A DNA stretch of 64,000 nt from Pontiella sulfatireligans (lineage in GTDB: Bacteria; Verrucomicrobiota; Kiritimatiellia; Kiritimatiellales; Pontiellaceae). Under the pieces are notes generated by a model, which searched no databases, was not told the DNA's origin, and saw only the letters and a program-made list of their open reading frames with translations. The stretch's first letter is position 1; each line of letters starts with the position of its first letter. The position numbers were made by a program, and so were the translations under genes. Location of the stretch: NCBI RefSeq assembly GCF_900890705.1, contig NZ_CAAHFH010000001.1:2976001-3040000 (forward strand), written 5' to 3'. Below, one piece after another: positions 44,001 through 53,220 of the stretch.

Positions 44001-46664
44001 ATCGGAGTCGGTGGAAGCGCGGAAGAGGTATAAGCCGCCGGTGCGCCCGGCTACGTAGACGTAGCCGTTGTTGAAGCTCACGTTCTGGGCAAAAATATTG
44101 GGATAGGATGCGTGCGTAGAAATGCTGGCCAGATCGCTGCCGTTCATCACCTTCAGGCCATCTGAGCCGTCAGCGACGTAGATCAGGCCGTCGTCTTCGC
44201 AAATGCCCAGCGGCGCAGTGAAACCGGCATTGCGGGAAACGAGCGAGAGGTCCGGATTTAAAACGGAGAAGCCATAGTTTTCCAAGGTCACAAAAAACTG
44301 GTTGCCGTTAAAGTACATCGCTTTCGAAGAAGCCAAGCCGTCTGGAGTCAGAAGCTTGAAGAAGCTATCGTACTGAGGGTTGGTTGGGCTCGAAACATCA
44401 ACCGTTGTGACATATTCTGCGCCGGTCAAATAGGCCGTGCTTCCGGAAACCGCCACATCGTAGGCCGAAACAAACTGCGTGTCGAAGCTGCCCTTGAGCG
44501 TCGGCGCGCTCGGATTCGAGATGCTGACCACTTCAAGGCCGGTCTCGCCGGTGGCCACATAGGCGTAGCTGCCCTGCACCGCCGCATTGTATGCGGTGGT
44601 TGCGTAGATGCCCTTGAGCACCGGCTGGCTGGCGTTGGAAACATCGATGATATGCAGCCCGGTGCTGATATCCGAAAGATAGACATAGCTGCCCGACACT
44701 TCGACGCCACGCGCCGAGCCGCCCGATGCATAGGAGCTCATCAGCTGCACGTTCAGCGGATCGCTAACATCCAGAATGCGCAGCCCGCCGGCGCCGTCGG
44801 CCACATAGGCATAGCTGCCTTGGAGGGCAACATCATAGGCATCGAGGCAGGCGGCGTTTTGGCCAATAAACTGCAGCGAAGGCAATGCGCCCCCCACGTT
44901 CTTGGGGTTAAAGCCATAGCGGACTTCCCAGCCGTCAACGAGGCTGTCGCCGTCGGTGTCGGGATCGGTCGGATCGCATCCATTGCGGTACTCTTCCAGG
45001 TTGGTCAAAAAGTCGCCGTCGCCATCCAGTGCGGCATCGGCATCGCTGCTGGGATTCAGACCATAGCGTTCTTCCCACGAATCAGGCATGTGGTCGCCGT
45101 CGGTATCGTCGGCGTTTGCAAACAGTGCGTTCACATTGAGCCGCCCGCCGGAAACGGTCTTGGGCGCCAGAGAGGCCACTGGATCGACGCTTTCAAGCAA
45201 GAGCTGCTTGGCCGCGGCCGCGGAAATGGAGGGGTCGATGCCGGCCAGCAGCGCCATGGCGCCGGCCACATGCGGACAAGCCATCGATGTTCCGTCCATG
45301 CTGGTGGTGCCGCCGTTGAGGTATGTGCTGATAATCCCTACGCCCGGCGCGCCCAGATCGACTTCGGTGGCGCCATAGTTGGAAAAGGTGGCCAGATTGT
45401 CGTTCTCGTCCGTGGCGGCCACGGCAATCACGTTACCCACTTCGTAACTGGCGGGATACTGCTTAAGCGCATCATTGTCCGAAGCGTCATTGCCGGCCGC
45501 GGCCACAAAAATGGCCTCTTGGTCGTTGGCATATTCGACAGCATCGAGTTCGGTCTGGCTGAAGCCCGGGCCGCCATAGGAGTTGGAGAGCACCTTTGCG
45601 CCGTTGCGCACGGCATAGCGGATGCTGTCCGAAATATCTGATGAATAGGAGTCTTGATCGAAGTCGCCGCTATCGAGCGTGACCTTGACCGGCATGAGGC
45701 TGACGCTCCAGCACACCCCGGCCACCTGGTTGTTGTTGTTGCCGACTGCACCAATCGTGCCGGCGCAGTGGGTGCCGTGGCCGTATCCATCCTCGGGGGT
45801 TTTATCGTCGTTGCCAAAGTCCCAGCCGTTGACATCATCCACATAGCCGTTGCCGTCGTTGTCGAGCCCGTCATTGGCAATTTCGTTTTTGTTGACCCAC
45901 AGGTTGGCCAGCAAATCGGGATGGTCCATATCCATGCCCGTATCGATGACCGCAACCACCACGTTGGAGCTTCCGGTGGAAAGATCCCACGCCTGAGGCG
46001 CCTTGATCTTGCCCATCCCCCACAGATCGCCATACATGGCATCGTTGGGCAGCTTGGAAATGCGGCGGATATAGTTCGGTTCGGCGTAGGCGACTTCGGC
46101 GGCGGCGGTTTCGAAATAGGCGATGGCCTGTTCGACGCCGTCCAATGAAGGTGCTTCAAGCTGCACGATAAATGTTTTTTCGTCTGAGAGGGCGCGGAGA
46201 ATCGTTGCGCCATGCTCGCTGGCCAGACGTTCGAGGGCGTCAACCGAGGCATCGGGGCGAAGGCTGACCAACACATGGTCAGCCACCATTTCGATGTGGC
46301 CGGCCGAGATGAAATTGCGTTGTTGGCGGTCTTTGCGCAACGTTTCCTTTACGAGGCGGAGCGGATGTTTTCCGCTCTTTTCAATCAGCGCTTCATGCAG
46401 AATGGAGCCGTCGACCTGCAGGGTTTGGCGTTCGTCCAAAATGGTCGATTCCGGCAAAGCGGTGCTGGGAACAAGCTCCTGCACCGGTGTTTCGGCGGCC
46501 AGCAGCACATTGGCGGGAGCCGGGCCGACGACCGATTTTACAACTTCCGGCGGGAGCGGACCTGGCGCCGCATTGCGTTCCGGCTTCGTAGACAGGGTTC
46601 CGAGCAGCAGCAGGCCGATGGTTAATCCACAGGCGATACCCCAACCTAAAATTTTCTTTTTCAT
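41079..46664 (-). CDS. Giant multidomain subtilisin-like serine protease
   Basis: An exported S8 protease of 1861 residues. Start at 46664 is set by GGGAG seven bases upstream; it gives a signal peptide ([22 protein letters not shown]). A prodomain (about 125-200) precedes the catalytic domain with Asp241 ([13 protein letters not shown]), His296 ([11 protein letters not shown]) and Ser460 ([11 protein letters not shown]). Then come thrombospondin-type-3 calcium repeats (DxDxDGxxD), LVIVD beta-propeller repeats (about 630-905, e.g. [25 protein letters not shown]), a long TSP3 block (~910-1235), a right-handed beta-helix region (~1240-1670), more TSP3, and a C-terminal module with TYTVYCCAS and FYKVEVS. 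It lies 60 bases after the secretin gene, so it may be a client of that system. Confidence 0.93.
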   Translation of the reverse strand: MKKKILGWGIACGLTIGLLLLGTLSTKPERNAAPGPLPPEVVKSVVGPAPANVLLAAETPVQELVPSTALPESTILDERQTLQVDGSILHEALIEKSGKHPLRLVKETLRKDRQQRNFISAGHIEMVADHVLVSLRPDASVDALERLASEHGATILRALSDEKTFIVQLEAPSLDGVEQAIAYFETAAAEVAYAEPNYIRRISKLPNDAMYGDLWGMGKIKAPQAWDLSTGSSNVVVAVIDTGMDMDHPDLLANLWVNKNEIANDGLDNDGNGYVDDVNGWDFGNDDKTPEDGYGHGTHCAGTIGAVGNNNNQVAGVCWSVSLMPVKVTLDSGDFDQDSYSSDISDSIRYAVRNGAKVLSNSYGGPGFSQTELDAVEYANDQEAIFVAAAGNDASDNDALKQYPASYEVGNVIAVAATDENDNLATFSNYGATEVDLGAPGVGIISTYLNGGTTSMDGTSMACPHVAGAMALLAGIDPSISAAAAKQLLLESVDPVASLAPKTVSGGRLNVNALFANADDTDGDHMPDSWEERYGLNPSSDADAALDGDGDFLTNLEEYRNGCDPTDPDTDGDSLVDGWEVRYGFNPKNVGGALPSLQFIGQNAACLDAYDVALQGSYAYVADGAGGLRILDVSDPLNVQLMSSYASGGSARGVEVSGSYVYLSDISTGLHIIDVSNASQPVLKGIYATTAYNAAVQGSYAYVATGETGLEVVSISNPSAPTLKGSFDTQFVSAYDVAVSGSTAYLTGAEYVTTVDVSSPTNPQYDSFFKLLTPDGLASSKAMYFNGNQFFVTLENYGFSVLNPDLSLVSRNAGFTAPLGICEDDGLIYVADGSDGLKVMNGSDLASISTHASYPNIFAQNVSFNNGYVYVAGRTGGLYLFRASTDSDADGMYDKWEMEHFNSLVETADGDYDNDGISNWGEYLTGLNPESSDQDGDGLVDGNQEVKQYNSDPRKSDTDGDGLTDYAEAITYGTDPYKTDTDGDTMTDRWEVLNNLDPLDPADGDDEADYDGDGALNRDEEPAGSNPRKYDSDNDGMPDGWEIEMGLNPTYYNPSDDPDEDGLSNISEYGLGTHPNKSDTDGDGLSDWDETITHKTDPLKADSDDDGMPDKWELDNNLDPNDDGTDDFDKGPDGDQDVDGLTNYQEYLNGSDPDSEDTDEDGFRDEDEWNWGTIATNAADPVWVDDDAVLDQPLEWGGAGGMPQDPQSSDPDEDGSLEHPFDAIQEAISNAVAGTTIIVKEGFYYGEGNRNIQSRGKDLRILAEEQGDPSLTVVRSHGLSPVFVFDGGETASTVLAGFTIQSSMQGLDCSNGDCGEMNGIVCKDASSPLITNCVVELCREDAVYCEFASDPVISNVTIRTIYEGHGIRVKDSTPKIFDCVIYDIFVGCGIYASDSDGLEVVNSAITNCENYAGTGRGIWLVNDQNAQIINTVVANSQGGIRCDNSSPLIDQCTISGNAAPDYFEGDFYGYESRNIAVYAHETDGVDDARNDEENGGGILLMSGSFPTVQNCVIVNNRTTAIDPEFPENVLKPYYGLGGGLFAGPNCKVNLINCTVADNEAMTLGGGFTTYGNFVEYMRNDILWSNSCNNAQLDTEADPVVLLIPGSPSFNALHCNQGSGHFDPWYCDISDGGGFVYDRYNFSTDPQFEKGYELGAGSPCIDNGTSASAPAYDRKGVQRPLDGDNNGYVRMDIGAYEYVNVAADSDGDGFLDGSEVANGTDPTMVSSALVEFLSVYGLDSVSADSDSDGLSNAAEYGAGTNPTNADSDGDKSPDGDEQIAGTDPLDITSYFYVTDIRPLAGGGCDVVFDTVSGRTYTVYCCASIGGGWTPLANGVVAGTNGSVAVPDADAADSGFYKVEVSN

Positions 46665-46683
46665 GACAACTCCCATCCAGCCG

Positions 46684-46703
46684 CCCTCCGCCTCTGCGGA
46701 GGG
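46684..46703 (-). promoter_or_regulatory. Intercistronic hairpin between secretin and subtilase
   Basis: CCCTCCGC, loop of four, GCGGAGGG, a perfect eight-pair stem without a T-run. It sits in the 60-base gap and could set the ratio of the two products by RNA stability or partial attenuation. Confidence 0.5.
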
Positions 46704-46723
46704 ATGCTGCGGTTTTCTTTCCG

Positions 46724-48673
46724 TTACTTGGCTGAAACGACTTTGGTTTGCTTGGCGGACTTTTCCAGTTCCTTCTCAAGAGCTCTGATGCGCAGCTCCA
46801 AGCGGTTGTCTTCCTTCTCTTTCATCCCCTTGAGCATATCCTCTAGCCGGTCCTCTTCTTCAGCGCTGAAGTAGGAGCGGTCTTGCTCGCGCAGCACCTT
46901 GTCGTTGCGGTCTTTTATCACTCGGCGACGGGCCAGCTCGGAATCGTCAGGCAGTCCCAGCTCTGTGGTCAACTCCTGCGTATTGGCGAGGCCAACCGTA
47001 ACGAAGATGATGGTTTCGCTCTGGCCGCTCATAGTCTGCTTCCAAGAGAACAACCGGCCGAGGAACGGAATGCTTCCAAGCACCGGTACCTTGCGTTCCT
47101 CTTCGCTATCGGTCGCTTCAGTCAGGCCGCCAATGGCCGCTGTTTGACCGCTGGCGAGGTTGAAAACAGTCTTGATGGTTTTCGCGTCAATGATCGGATA
47201 GGTGTTGTCGCCCGCCGGCTTGTCGTCATATTTGCGCGTCAGCGAGGGATTGATTTTCACGGTGATGTTGCTCGACGTGTTGATCGAAGGAGTCACATCG
47301 AGCTCGATGCCGAATTTGAAGAACGGCTCCAGCGGATCCAACGAGAAAGTGATGGTATCGGCCGTGTCGTTCATAGACTGCTGCCGCTCCTGCTTGAGGT
47401 TCGGCTCTTTCCGAACAATGGATATGTTGGCCATCTCTTCGTTTGCAACGATGATTTTCGGATTTGAAACGGTGTTCACCCCTTTCAAGTTTTCGAGTGC
47501 ACTGACTGCCACGCGGAATTCGTCGGCGCTCAGCACGCTGGTGAACACCTTGCTCGAGGAGTCATCGTCGGTCTTCAAGACGGAGGGCGTCAGACCTTCA
47601 TACACCGGCGTGAGCGGGCCAAGGCTGCCGGGAACAGAGAACCCGCTGCCTTCGGCGTATTTATTGCCGGCCGCATCTGTAAACCGATTCCGCTGCGTGC
47701 CGTCGGTCTTGGTATCCACATAGCTCTTTTCGGTGGCCCCTAGCGTGCCGGCGCTGTAGGCTTCCAGCACGCTCCAGTCGACGCCGAGGTCTTTCTGCGC
47801 ATCATCGCTGAGTTCCATGAATTTGGATTCAATGAAGACTTGCTGGCGGACTATATCGATGACTTCCAGCACCGAGCGTACCTCGCTAATGCTCGATTCG
47901 GTGCTCTTGACCACGATCATGTTCCGCGAAGCGAATTCAGACACCTTGGCGTCCGGCGGAAGCAGGCCGCGGATCAGCTCAGCGACATTAGGAACGGTGG
48001 CATACTTCAGCAAAAAGGTTTCAACCATTTGCGGCTCGGGCGTGCCGACGGGACGGCGGCGGACGCTGTAGACATTGGAGTCGGAAACGCGCTGGTACAG
48101 CTCGTAATTGTAGGTGTCGAGAATCGCCTGCAGCGCAGGGCGCCATTCCACATCCTTGAGGTTCACCGAAATCTGCGAGGCTTCCGCCAACTCGGGAACA
48201 ATGATGTTGGCGCCGGAAAGCTGGGCAAACAGGCTGATGGCCTCCCCGAGCCCCACCTTGTTCAGGCGGACGGAAATGAGGCTGCCCTCGCTCGACGCCT
48301 CGTCGGGCTCATAGGTATTCATATCCAAATCGTTAATGGAGGAAGCTTTCCCCTCTTCTTCAGTCTCCAACGTATCAAACACCGCATCGGTTTCTTCTAC
48401 GCGTTCAACGGAAGCTTCCAGCACATCCTCCACTTGGGCCGCCGGGCCGTTGGACACGGTCAGTTCGACAACGGAAGCATCGATGACAGGGGCGGAAAGT
48501 TCGGTCACCACCGGAGTCTCGGCCGCCACCTGCTCTTGGTCGACCATATCAAGCAGCTCCATCAACGCATCGTCCTCAACCTTTTCCTGGGCGACGGCAA
48601 ACGAGACCGCACAAAGCGCGACGGCCAAAGCGCCGCCAACAGTACCATTCCAACTTGATTTTATTTTTTTCAT
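46724..48673 (-). CDS. Secretin (PilQ/GspD-like outer-membrane pore)
   Basis: A 649-residue secretin. After a signal peptide and an acidic stretch of about 90 residues, an STN-type domain ([27 protein letters not shown]) is followed by a KH-like N domain ([26 protein letters not shown]). The C-terminal secretin domain has [28 protein letters not shown] and [18 protein letters not shown], all family landmarks. The last ~100 residues form a charged coiled coil ([30 protein letters not shown]). It lies between a pilP-like gene and the subtilase. Whether the pore serves pili or secretion is open. Confidence 0.92.
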   Translation of the reverse strand: MKKIKSSWNGTVGGALAVALCAVSFAVAQEKVEDDALMELLDMVDQEQVAAETPVVTELSAPVIDASVVELTVSNGPAAQVEDVLEASVERVEETDAVFDTLETEEEGKASSINDLDMNTYEPDEASSEGSLISVRLNKVGLGEAISLFAQLSGANIIVPELAEASQISVNLKDVEWRPALQAILDTYNYELYQRVSDSNVYSVRRRPVGTPEPQMVETFLLKYATVPNVAELIRGLLPPDAKVSEFASRNMIVVKSTESSISEVRSVLEVIDIVRQQVFIESKFMELSDDAQKDLGVDWSVLEAYSAGTLGATEKSYVDTKTDGTQRNRFTDAAGNKYAEGSGFSVPGSLGPLTPVYEGLTPSVLKTDDDSSSKVFTSVLSADEFRVAVSALENLKGVNTVSNPKIIVANEEMANISIVRKEPNLKQERQQSMNDTADTITFSLDPLEPFFKFGIELDVTPSINTSSNITVKINPSLTRKYDDKPAGDNTYPIIDAKTIKTVFNLASGQTAAIGGLTEATDSEEERKVPVLGSIPFLGRLFSWKQTMSGQSETIIFVTVGLANTQELTTELGLPDDSELARRRVIKDRNDKVLREQDRSYFSAEEEDRLEDMLKGMKEKEDNRLELRIRALEKELEKSAKQTKVVSAK

Positions 48674-48704
48674 TTTCCTGTTCCCTTGTTTGATAAATCG
48701 TTGC

Positions 48705-49139
48705 CTATTTCACCGATAACTGACGCAGCTTGACGGAACCCGCCTTGTTGATGTCGTCCACCACCCATGTGTAGTCCAAGCCTCCGAGTGAAACTGAAAC
48801 GGTTTCACCCATACTCTTGACCCGGCCGTTGATCACAGCAAAACACTCGTTGTCCGAGCGGCTGCTGACTCCATTGATGACGACCTGTTTCATTGCGGCA
48901 TTCCAATCCTGTTTTCCATTTACGCTCTGCGCATTGCTCAGCGTTTCGTTCTTGATGCGTTCGGGCACGTAATTCAAAGGCCAGAACGGATCGCGCTTTA
49001 CCGGCGCGGTCTTTTTATTAGCATTATTCAAGCCATTCCCTGCGGCAGGCTCGGCATAGGTGGTTCCGCCCGAAAGATACACGGTGGCGAACAGCAGTCC
49101 GCCAAACGTCAAAATCATGGCATTGCTACGAGTTCTCAT
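48705..49139 (-). CDS. PilP/GspC-like periplasmic linker protein
   Basis: A 144-residue exported protein. The start at 49139 is preceded by GGAGGGG and overlaps the pilO-like gene by 14 bases. A signal or anchor segment (AMILTFGGLLFATVYLSGG) is followed by RDPFWPLNYVP, a motif at the start of PilP/GspC-type homology domains, and a C-terminal small beta domain (INGRVKSMGETVSVSLGGLDYTWVVDDI). By position between pilO and the secretin it should couple the inner-membrane platform to the secretin. Sequence similarity is weak, so the call rests on order and motifs. Confidence 0.7.
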   Translation of the reverse strand: MRTRSNAMILTFGGLLFATVYLSGGTTYAEPAAGNGLNNANKKTAPVKRDPFWPLNYVPERIKNETLSNAQSVNGKQDWNAAMKQVVINGVSSRSDNECFAVINGRVKSMGETVSVSLGGLDYTWVVDDINKAGSVKLRQLSVK

Positions 49140-50730
49140 TTTTCCCCTCCACAATTGAATCAAGAAATCCACTAAGCGATGTTTGCTTTTTCGAGACTGG
49201 CTTTTTCAGCAGGCTTTCGATTTTTTTCGCACTTATGCTACTATCGACAGATTGTTCGGCAGGCGCGTCCTCTTCTTTCACGACGGGCGCAGCAGGCTCT
49301 TCGGGCAACTGAGCAATGTATTCGAGCAAATCGTCTTCTTCAGCAACCGGAGCGGCCTCGACCTGCGGCATGGCGACGGCTTCAACAACCGACTCCTCCA
49401 TCATAGGATCTTCCTTGGGAAGATGCGGCCCCACCATCTCTTGGGAAAGCGACTCGATCAATCCGCCCAGCTCCGAAGCCCCTTTCCCATCGCCCTGCAC
49501 AACGGCGCCAGAATCCTCCTGGCTTGAATCCGTTGAAGGCAGCGATTCAGAAGCTTCCACCACGTCCAGAACAATCGATCCGAGCAAACCTTCCAAGCCC
49601 GAGAGCATGGGCGCCGGCGCTTCCGGGAGATCCTCCACGGCATCAGGCTCTCCAATCAGCTCTTCCAGCTGCGGATCCGTCAGAGCGGTTTGCTTGGCGG
49701 GATCTTCTACAGCAGGTTCGCTGCTCTTGGACAAGTCCGCCAAAACGACGGGTTCCACAGGAACAGACTCGGGGATTCGCTGCGGCGCAGGTTCAGGTGC
49801 CTGGACGACCACCGGCTGAGGCGCCGGTGCGAGGACAGGCTTTGCAACCGGTTTCTCCACTGGCTTTACAGCCGGCTTCGGGGTTTGCGCAACGATGGGA
49901 GACGGCTCGGCAACGGCGTTCTCCGGCATGACCGGTCGGACCGGAGCAGCCTTTTCAGCCACGGGAGCCTTTGGTTCAGGAGCCGGTTCTTTTTTCGAGG
50001 GAGCAGAAAGCATGCTTTCCGGTGCGGCCGCCGGCTGGGACGCGGCAACGGCTACGGGAGTCTCCGGTTGTGGCGGGGGGATTTTCTCCCGCTCTGCCAA
50101 AGGCTTGGCAACTCTCTTGTCCAACGTCTGTTTCCTTGCGGCAATCGCGTCCCACTGCTGCTCGAGAACGCCTAGACTGAACGGCCACTGGAGAAAGAGT
50201 TGAATCTCATGCATCTCAGGGCTGGCCCCCTTGTTGATTTCAATCCCAGTAAAGCGTGCAAAGGGGTGCTGTTCCTCAACCAAGCGCAGAAACTGCTTGC
50301 TGTTTTCATAGCCGCCGCGGGCGGTGATGCGCAAGCTGTAGGATTCAAGCTTTATACCTTCTTCGGCATCCAGTGAGTTGTGCAAGCCCACTTCGTCAAT
50401 CGCATCGATGTCCAGCGAAGCCTCGCGGGCAATGGAATAAATGACTTCGCTCGCCCAGGAATAATAGTTCCGGTTCGGCGGCAGCTTCACCATAAAGCCC
50501 TTGAGCGCTTCGATGCTCGATTCCAATTCCTGGGCGATGTCCTCGTGCGCCAAAGCCCGATCAGCATTTTCGATTTTCCCCACCAAGTTCTGCAGCTCCA
50601 GCTTTGCCGCCGAAATGGACTTCAGGCTCAAGCGGATGCCGAACCCGATAAGGGCAATCAAGGCCGCAGCCACAAGCAGGCCGATCAAGGCATACTGCTT
50701 TTGCTCTTTTGTTAAGTCAGCGAGGCTCAT
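49126..50730 (-). CDS. PilO-like inner-membrane protein with long Pro/Ala/Glu tail
   Basis: A 534-residue protein. One membrane segment (YALIGLLVAAALIALIGFGIRL) is followed by a coiled coil and a ferredoxin-like domain up to about 205 (MVKLPPNRNYYSWASEVIYSIAREASLDI, IEINKGASPEMHEIQLFLQWPF), the layout of PilO/GspM. From about 215 on it is low complexity rich in Pro, Ala, Glu, Val and Lys (KPAVKPVEKPVAKPVLAPAPQP and acidic blocks), roughly 320 residues with no counterpart in PilO of about 200. Its ATG overlaps the pilN-like stop as ATGA. Confidence 0.8.
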   Translation of the reverse strand: MSLADLTKEQKQYALIGLLVAAALIALIGFGIRLSLKSISAAKLELQNLVGKIENADRALAHEDIAQELESSIEALKGFMVKLPPNRNYYSWASEVIYSIAREASLDIDAIDEVGLHNSLDAEEGIKLESYSLRITARGGYENSKQFLRLVEEQHPFARFTGIEINKGASPEMHEIQLFLQWPFSLGVLEQQWDAIAARKQTLDKRVAKPLAEREKIPPPQPETPVAVAASQPAAAPESMLSAPSKKEPAPEPKAPVAEKAAPVRPVMPENAVAEPSPIVAQTPKPAVKPVEKPVAKPVLAPAPQPVVVQAPEPAPQRIPESVPVEPVVLADLSKSSEPAVEDPAKQTALTDPQLEELIGEPDAVEDLPEAPAPMLSGLEGLLGSIVLDVVEASESLPSTDSSQEDSGAVVQGDGKGASELGGLIESLSQEMVGPHLPKEDPMMEESVVEAVAMPQVEAAPVAEEDDLLEYIAQLPEEPAAPVVKEEDAPAEQSVDSSISAKKIESLLKKPVSKKQTSLSGFLDSIVEGKNENS

Positions 50731-51353
50731 TTAAGGCCCCCTTCCTGATTAATCCCTTCAAGCCGGAATTCGCGCAAAACGCTTCCCGCCGCAGCGGAAC
50801 GCTTGCGCATGGAGGCGAGAATGATCGAATCGAACACATCGGCAACCTCTTGGCGGTCCAGCAGGTTTTTGCGAAAGGCGATGACCTCGTTTTCGGCCTG
50901 CTGCCCCTGCGAAACGCCCTCAATCAAAAGCTTATAATCGAGCCCGAGGTTCGACGCGTTCTTATGGATCGAAGTCTTGGTTTCGCTCTGGATGGACAAG
51001 CGCGTGAACTGGATCTCCGACGGCACAATGTCCTGAATGCCGGAAAGCAAGCCGACAAACGACACTTGCGCATTGGTCCAGCCGTCGAACAGATCCAGCG
51101 CCTGCTGGTTGACGGCCACGCCGTGGCTTTCGTCCTGATACAGCTTGAGCCGAGGCTCCAAATCCGCCCAGATCTCGTGGCTGGCCTTGAGTTCGGACTG
51201 CACGCCGCTGTACTGAATCAGCTTAACGCCGCTCAGAATGGCGATGAACAGCACCGGAGTTACAACGATGCCGACAAAGATGAATCGTAAACTGACGGCT
51301 CCCTGGTAGCGCAGCTCGTTTTTCTTTAAAAAATCAACCCGTGGACATGTCAT
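50727..51353 (-). CDS. PilN-like inner-membrane assembly protein
   Basis: A bitopic protein of 208 residues. VDFLKKNELRYQGAVSLRFIFVGIVVTPVLFIAIL is the cytoplasmic N-tail and membrane segment; in PilN this tail binds PilM. A coiled coil (SELKASHEIWADLEPRLKLYQDE) and a small alpha-beta domain (PSEIQFTRLSIQSETKTS) follow. The start at 51353 overlaps the pilM-like stop as ATGA, which decides it against the longer open frame. Order pilM-pilN-pilO is conserved. Confidence 0.82.
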   Translation of the reverse strand: MTCPRVDFLKKNELRYQGAVSLRFIFVGIVVTPVLFIAILSGVKLIQYSGVQSELKASHEIWADLEPRLKLYQDESHGVAVNQQALDLFDGWTNAQVSFVGLLSGIQDIVPSEIQFTRLSIQSETKTSIHKNASNLGLDYKLLIEGVSQGQQAENEVIAFRKNLLDRQEVADVFDSIILASMRKRSAAAGSVLREFRLEGINQEGGLK

Positions 51354-52363
51354 GACTGTTCTAGCCCCCCTATTGCCGCACCGATGGCCGCCGCGAAGCG
51401 GGGAGCCTGCTGCTCCAATCCTCCAGGAATGGCCTCTGAATCGTATTGCAGGTTTTCGAGCGGACTCCACTGCACCACCTCGGCATGAAGCATCCGCCCG
51501 GCTTCTTCCTTCCAGTGCGGCAGCAAGCTCAGCCCGCCAGAGACAAACACCTTGGAAATGCGGCAGCCTTGGTGGCGCTCAATGAAGTCCTTCGAGATCG
51601 ACAGCTGTTTGAGGTATGGCTCCATTACCGAATCCAGCGAGGCCGATATGTTGATGGAGCGGTCATTAAGAATCGTCGCCGCCAAGTCATCGTCCACCCC
51701 GAGATCGGCGGCCAGTTTTTCGCGAATGACCCGGGCGCCGAAACCCAGCTTGCCCACCAGCACCACAACCCCTTGGTTGAGGAAGACAAAATGAGTTATG
51801 GATTCCCCCGCCTCCAGCAGACAGACCGCTTCGTTGGCGCAGGAGGCGCCGCGGGCATGCTGGAAGGCGGCGACAAAGGCAAGCCCGGCCACTTCAACAG
51901 AGGCCGCCGCCGGCGAACCGGAGGGAAACATGTTCAGCAGAAACCGGACATCTTCTTGCGGGATGGCCGCCGAAAGGAAGTTCGAATCCTGGCGGCCGCG
52001 GCCGCGCTTCACCAGCACGGAACTGACGCGGAAACCCTCTTCGACATTCAGCAATTCGCGAAGCTTCGCTTCGGGCAGGGTGGCCTCCTCCGGAGATAGG
52101 GGTGCATTCACCATACGCACCACCGAGGCCAGTCCGCTGTAGGCCAGGCATCCGTAATTTGCAGTAATATTCCGTGGCAGCTCCAACCGCCGCGATGCCG
52201 AATTAAAATCAACAGCCGGAAGCAGATCCATTCCTAGCAGCGTAATGGCGTCTTTGGTCTTTTTCAGGCGAACCACCTTCGTGGCTGTGGTTGAAAAATC
52301 CAAGCCGACGAGATCCGCAAACCGCTTCTGCGACCGACTTATTTTCATAGTTTTCTTCGTCAT
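51350..52363 (-). CDS. PilM-like actin-fold ATPase
   Basis: A cytoplasmic actin-like protein of 337 residues. LVGLDFSTTATKVVRLKK is the phosphate-1 strand-turn; CLLEAGESITHFVFLNQGVVVLVGKLGFGARVIREKLA is the phosphate-2 region, and KVFVSGGLSLLPHWKEEAGRM is the adenosine motif. PilM links the cytoplasmic motor side to PilN. It is first in a six-gene minus-strand run to the subtilase, and a sigma-54 type promoter lies 80 bases upstream. The ATG at 52363 has AAGGA ten bases upstream; Met at 52345 is possible. Confidence 0.85.
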   Translation of the reverse strand: MTKKTMKISRSQKRFADLVGLDFSTTATKVVRLKKTKDAITLLGMDLLPAVDFNSASRRLELPRNITANYGCLAYSGLASVVRMVNAPLSPEEATLPEAKLRELLNVEEGFRVSSVLVKRGRGRQDSNFLSAAIPQEDVRFLLNMFPSGSPAAASVEVAGLAFVAAFQHARGASCANEAVCLLEAGESITHFVFLNQGVVVLVGKLGFGARVIREKLAADLGVDDDLAATILNDRSINISASLDSVMEPYLKQLSISKDFIERHQGCRISKVFVSGGLSLLPHWKEEAGRMLHAEVVQWSPLENLQYDSEAIPGGLEQQAPRFAAAIGAAIGGLEQS

Positions 52364-52442
52364 TGGTTCTGTTTTCCTTGTCGCTTTCTTGCGGGCGTCG
52401 ACCGGCCCGGCAATGGATTAGTGAAAACGCACCATCCAAATA

Positions 52443-52459
52443 AGCACTATCCGTACCAT
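52443..52459 (-). promoter_or_regulatory. Sigma-54 promoter upstream of pilM-like gene
   Basis: On the minus strand TGGTACGGATAGTGCTT has GG and GC separated by exactly 10 bases, fitting the -24/-12 consensus TGGCACG-N4-TTGCW with two differences. It lies 80 bases before the pilM start. A matching site stands before gspE. Confidence 0.72.
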
Positions 52460-52557
52460 GATGATCGGCCAATTTCCCACTTGCCAAAAACAACTGCACT
52501 ACCAATGATATGCGCCACTCGATTTTGAATTCGATTTAGAAGGACCAGGAGCCTGCT

Positions 52558-53088
52558 GTGAGCAATTTGAGCAACGAAGCCCCCATTTCAGAAACTGAAA
52601 GCCCCGAAAAGCGGCAAACGTCTTCGGGCGTGATGCTGGTAACCCTGCTGCTGCTGATCGCCGCCCTTTTACTGACCAGCACCATGATGGTTCACTACGC
52701 CATCCAACAACAAGACGGCAACGGCCAAAGCATCGGCGCACAGCTCGCTGGCATGCTCGACAAGGGCAAAGCCTATTCCTCCCAGTTTAAAGGGGCGGTT
52801 CAGCAAAAAAGCCAGCAGGAAGAAGCCAAAACGCAGACAGCGGCATCCAAAGCCGTATCCCTTTTTTCCAGCAGCGCAGGAAAAAAGGTAAAATGGCCCA
52901 GAATGGCGCTTGCTGGATTTGGACGTTCAACCGACGGCGACGGCGGATTCGCCATCATCAATGGGGACCAGATTCTTCCCGGCCAATATGCCGGCAAGGT
53001 GAAGCTGGTTGAGATCCGCAACCAAGGCGTTGTGGTTGAATACATGGGCGAGCAAAAATACCTGACGGTCGATCTGCAGCAGGACTAA
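52558..53088 (+). CDS. GspB/PilP-like secretion protein
   Basis: A 176-residue bitopic protein with a GTG start (AGGAG seven bases upstream). One membrane segment (GVMLVTLLLLIAALLLTST) is followed by a Gln/Lys-rich linker and a C-terminal domain (MALAGFGRSTDGDGGFAIINGDQILPGQYAGKVKLVEIRNQGVVVEYMGEQKYLTV) that resembles the GspB domain of type II secretion and the small beta domain of the PilP-like gene opposite. It is divergent from pilM. I infer a role in coupling to the secretin; no enzyme function is expected. Confidence 0.65.
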   Translation: MSNLSNEAPISETESPEKRQTSSGVMLVTLLLLIAALLLTSTMMVHYAIQQQDGNGQSIGAQLAGMLDKGKAYSSQFKGAVQQKSQQEEAKTQTAASKAVSLFSSSAGKKVKWPRMALAGFGRSTDGDGGFAIINGDQILPGQYAGKVKLVEIRNQGVVVEYMGEQKYLTVDLQQD

Positions 53089-53122
53089 TGTCAGGAAATT
53101 AGTGTCCCCTACGACGAATTTG

Positions 53123-53191
53123 AACAGAAGAGCGCAAAGGGCGCAAAATTTAGATGGAGGGTGTTCTTCGCGACCTTTGCGTCCTTCTGTT
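53123..53191. repeat. Inverted-repeat element, 18-base arms
   Basis: AACAGAAGAGCGCAAAGG (53123-53140) and CCTTTGCGTCCTTCTGTT (53174-53191) are reverse complements with two mismatches, separated by 33 bases. It fills most of the gap between the GspB-like gene and the MshEN-like gene that converges on it, and may end both transcripts. GCGCAAAG-rich palindromes of this kind occur as dispersed intergenic repeats in other environmental bacteria; copy number here is unknown. Confidence 0.55.
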
Positions 53192-53220
53192 AAATAGGGC
53201 AGAGATTGGCAGACTAAGGA

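Noticed and set aside
52460-52557. A sigma-54 promoter for the GspB-like gene (GGCCAATTTCCCACTTGC)
   Set aside because: GG and GC are 14 bases apart, not 10, so it does not fit the -24/-12 geometry.
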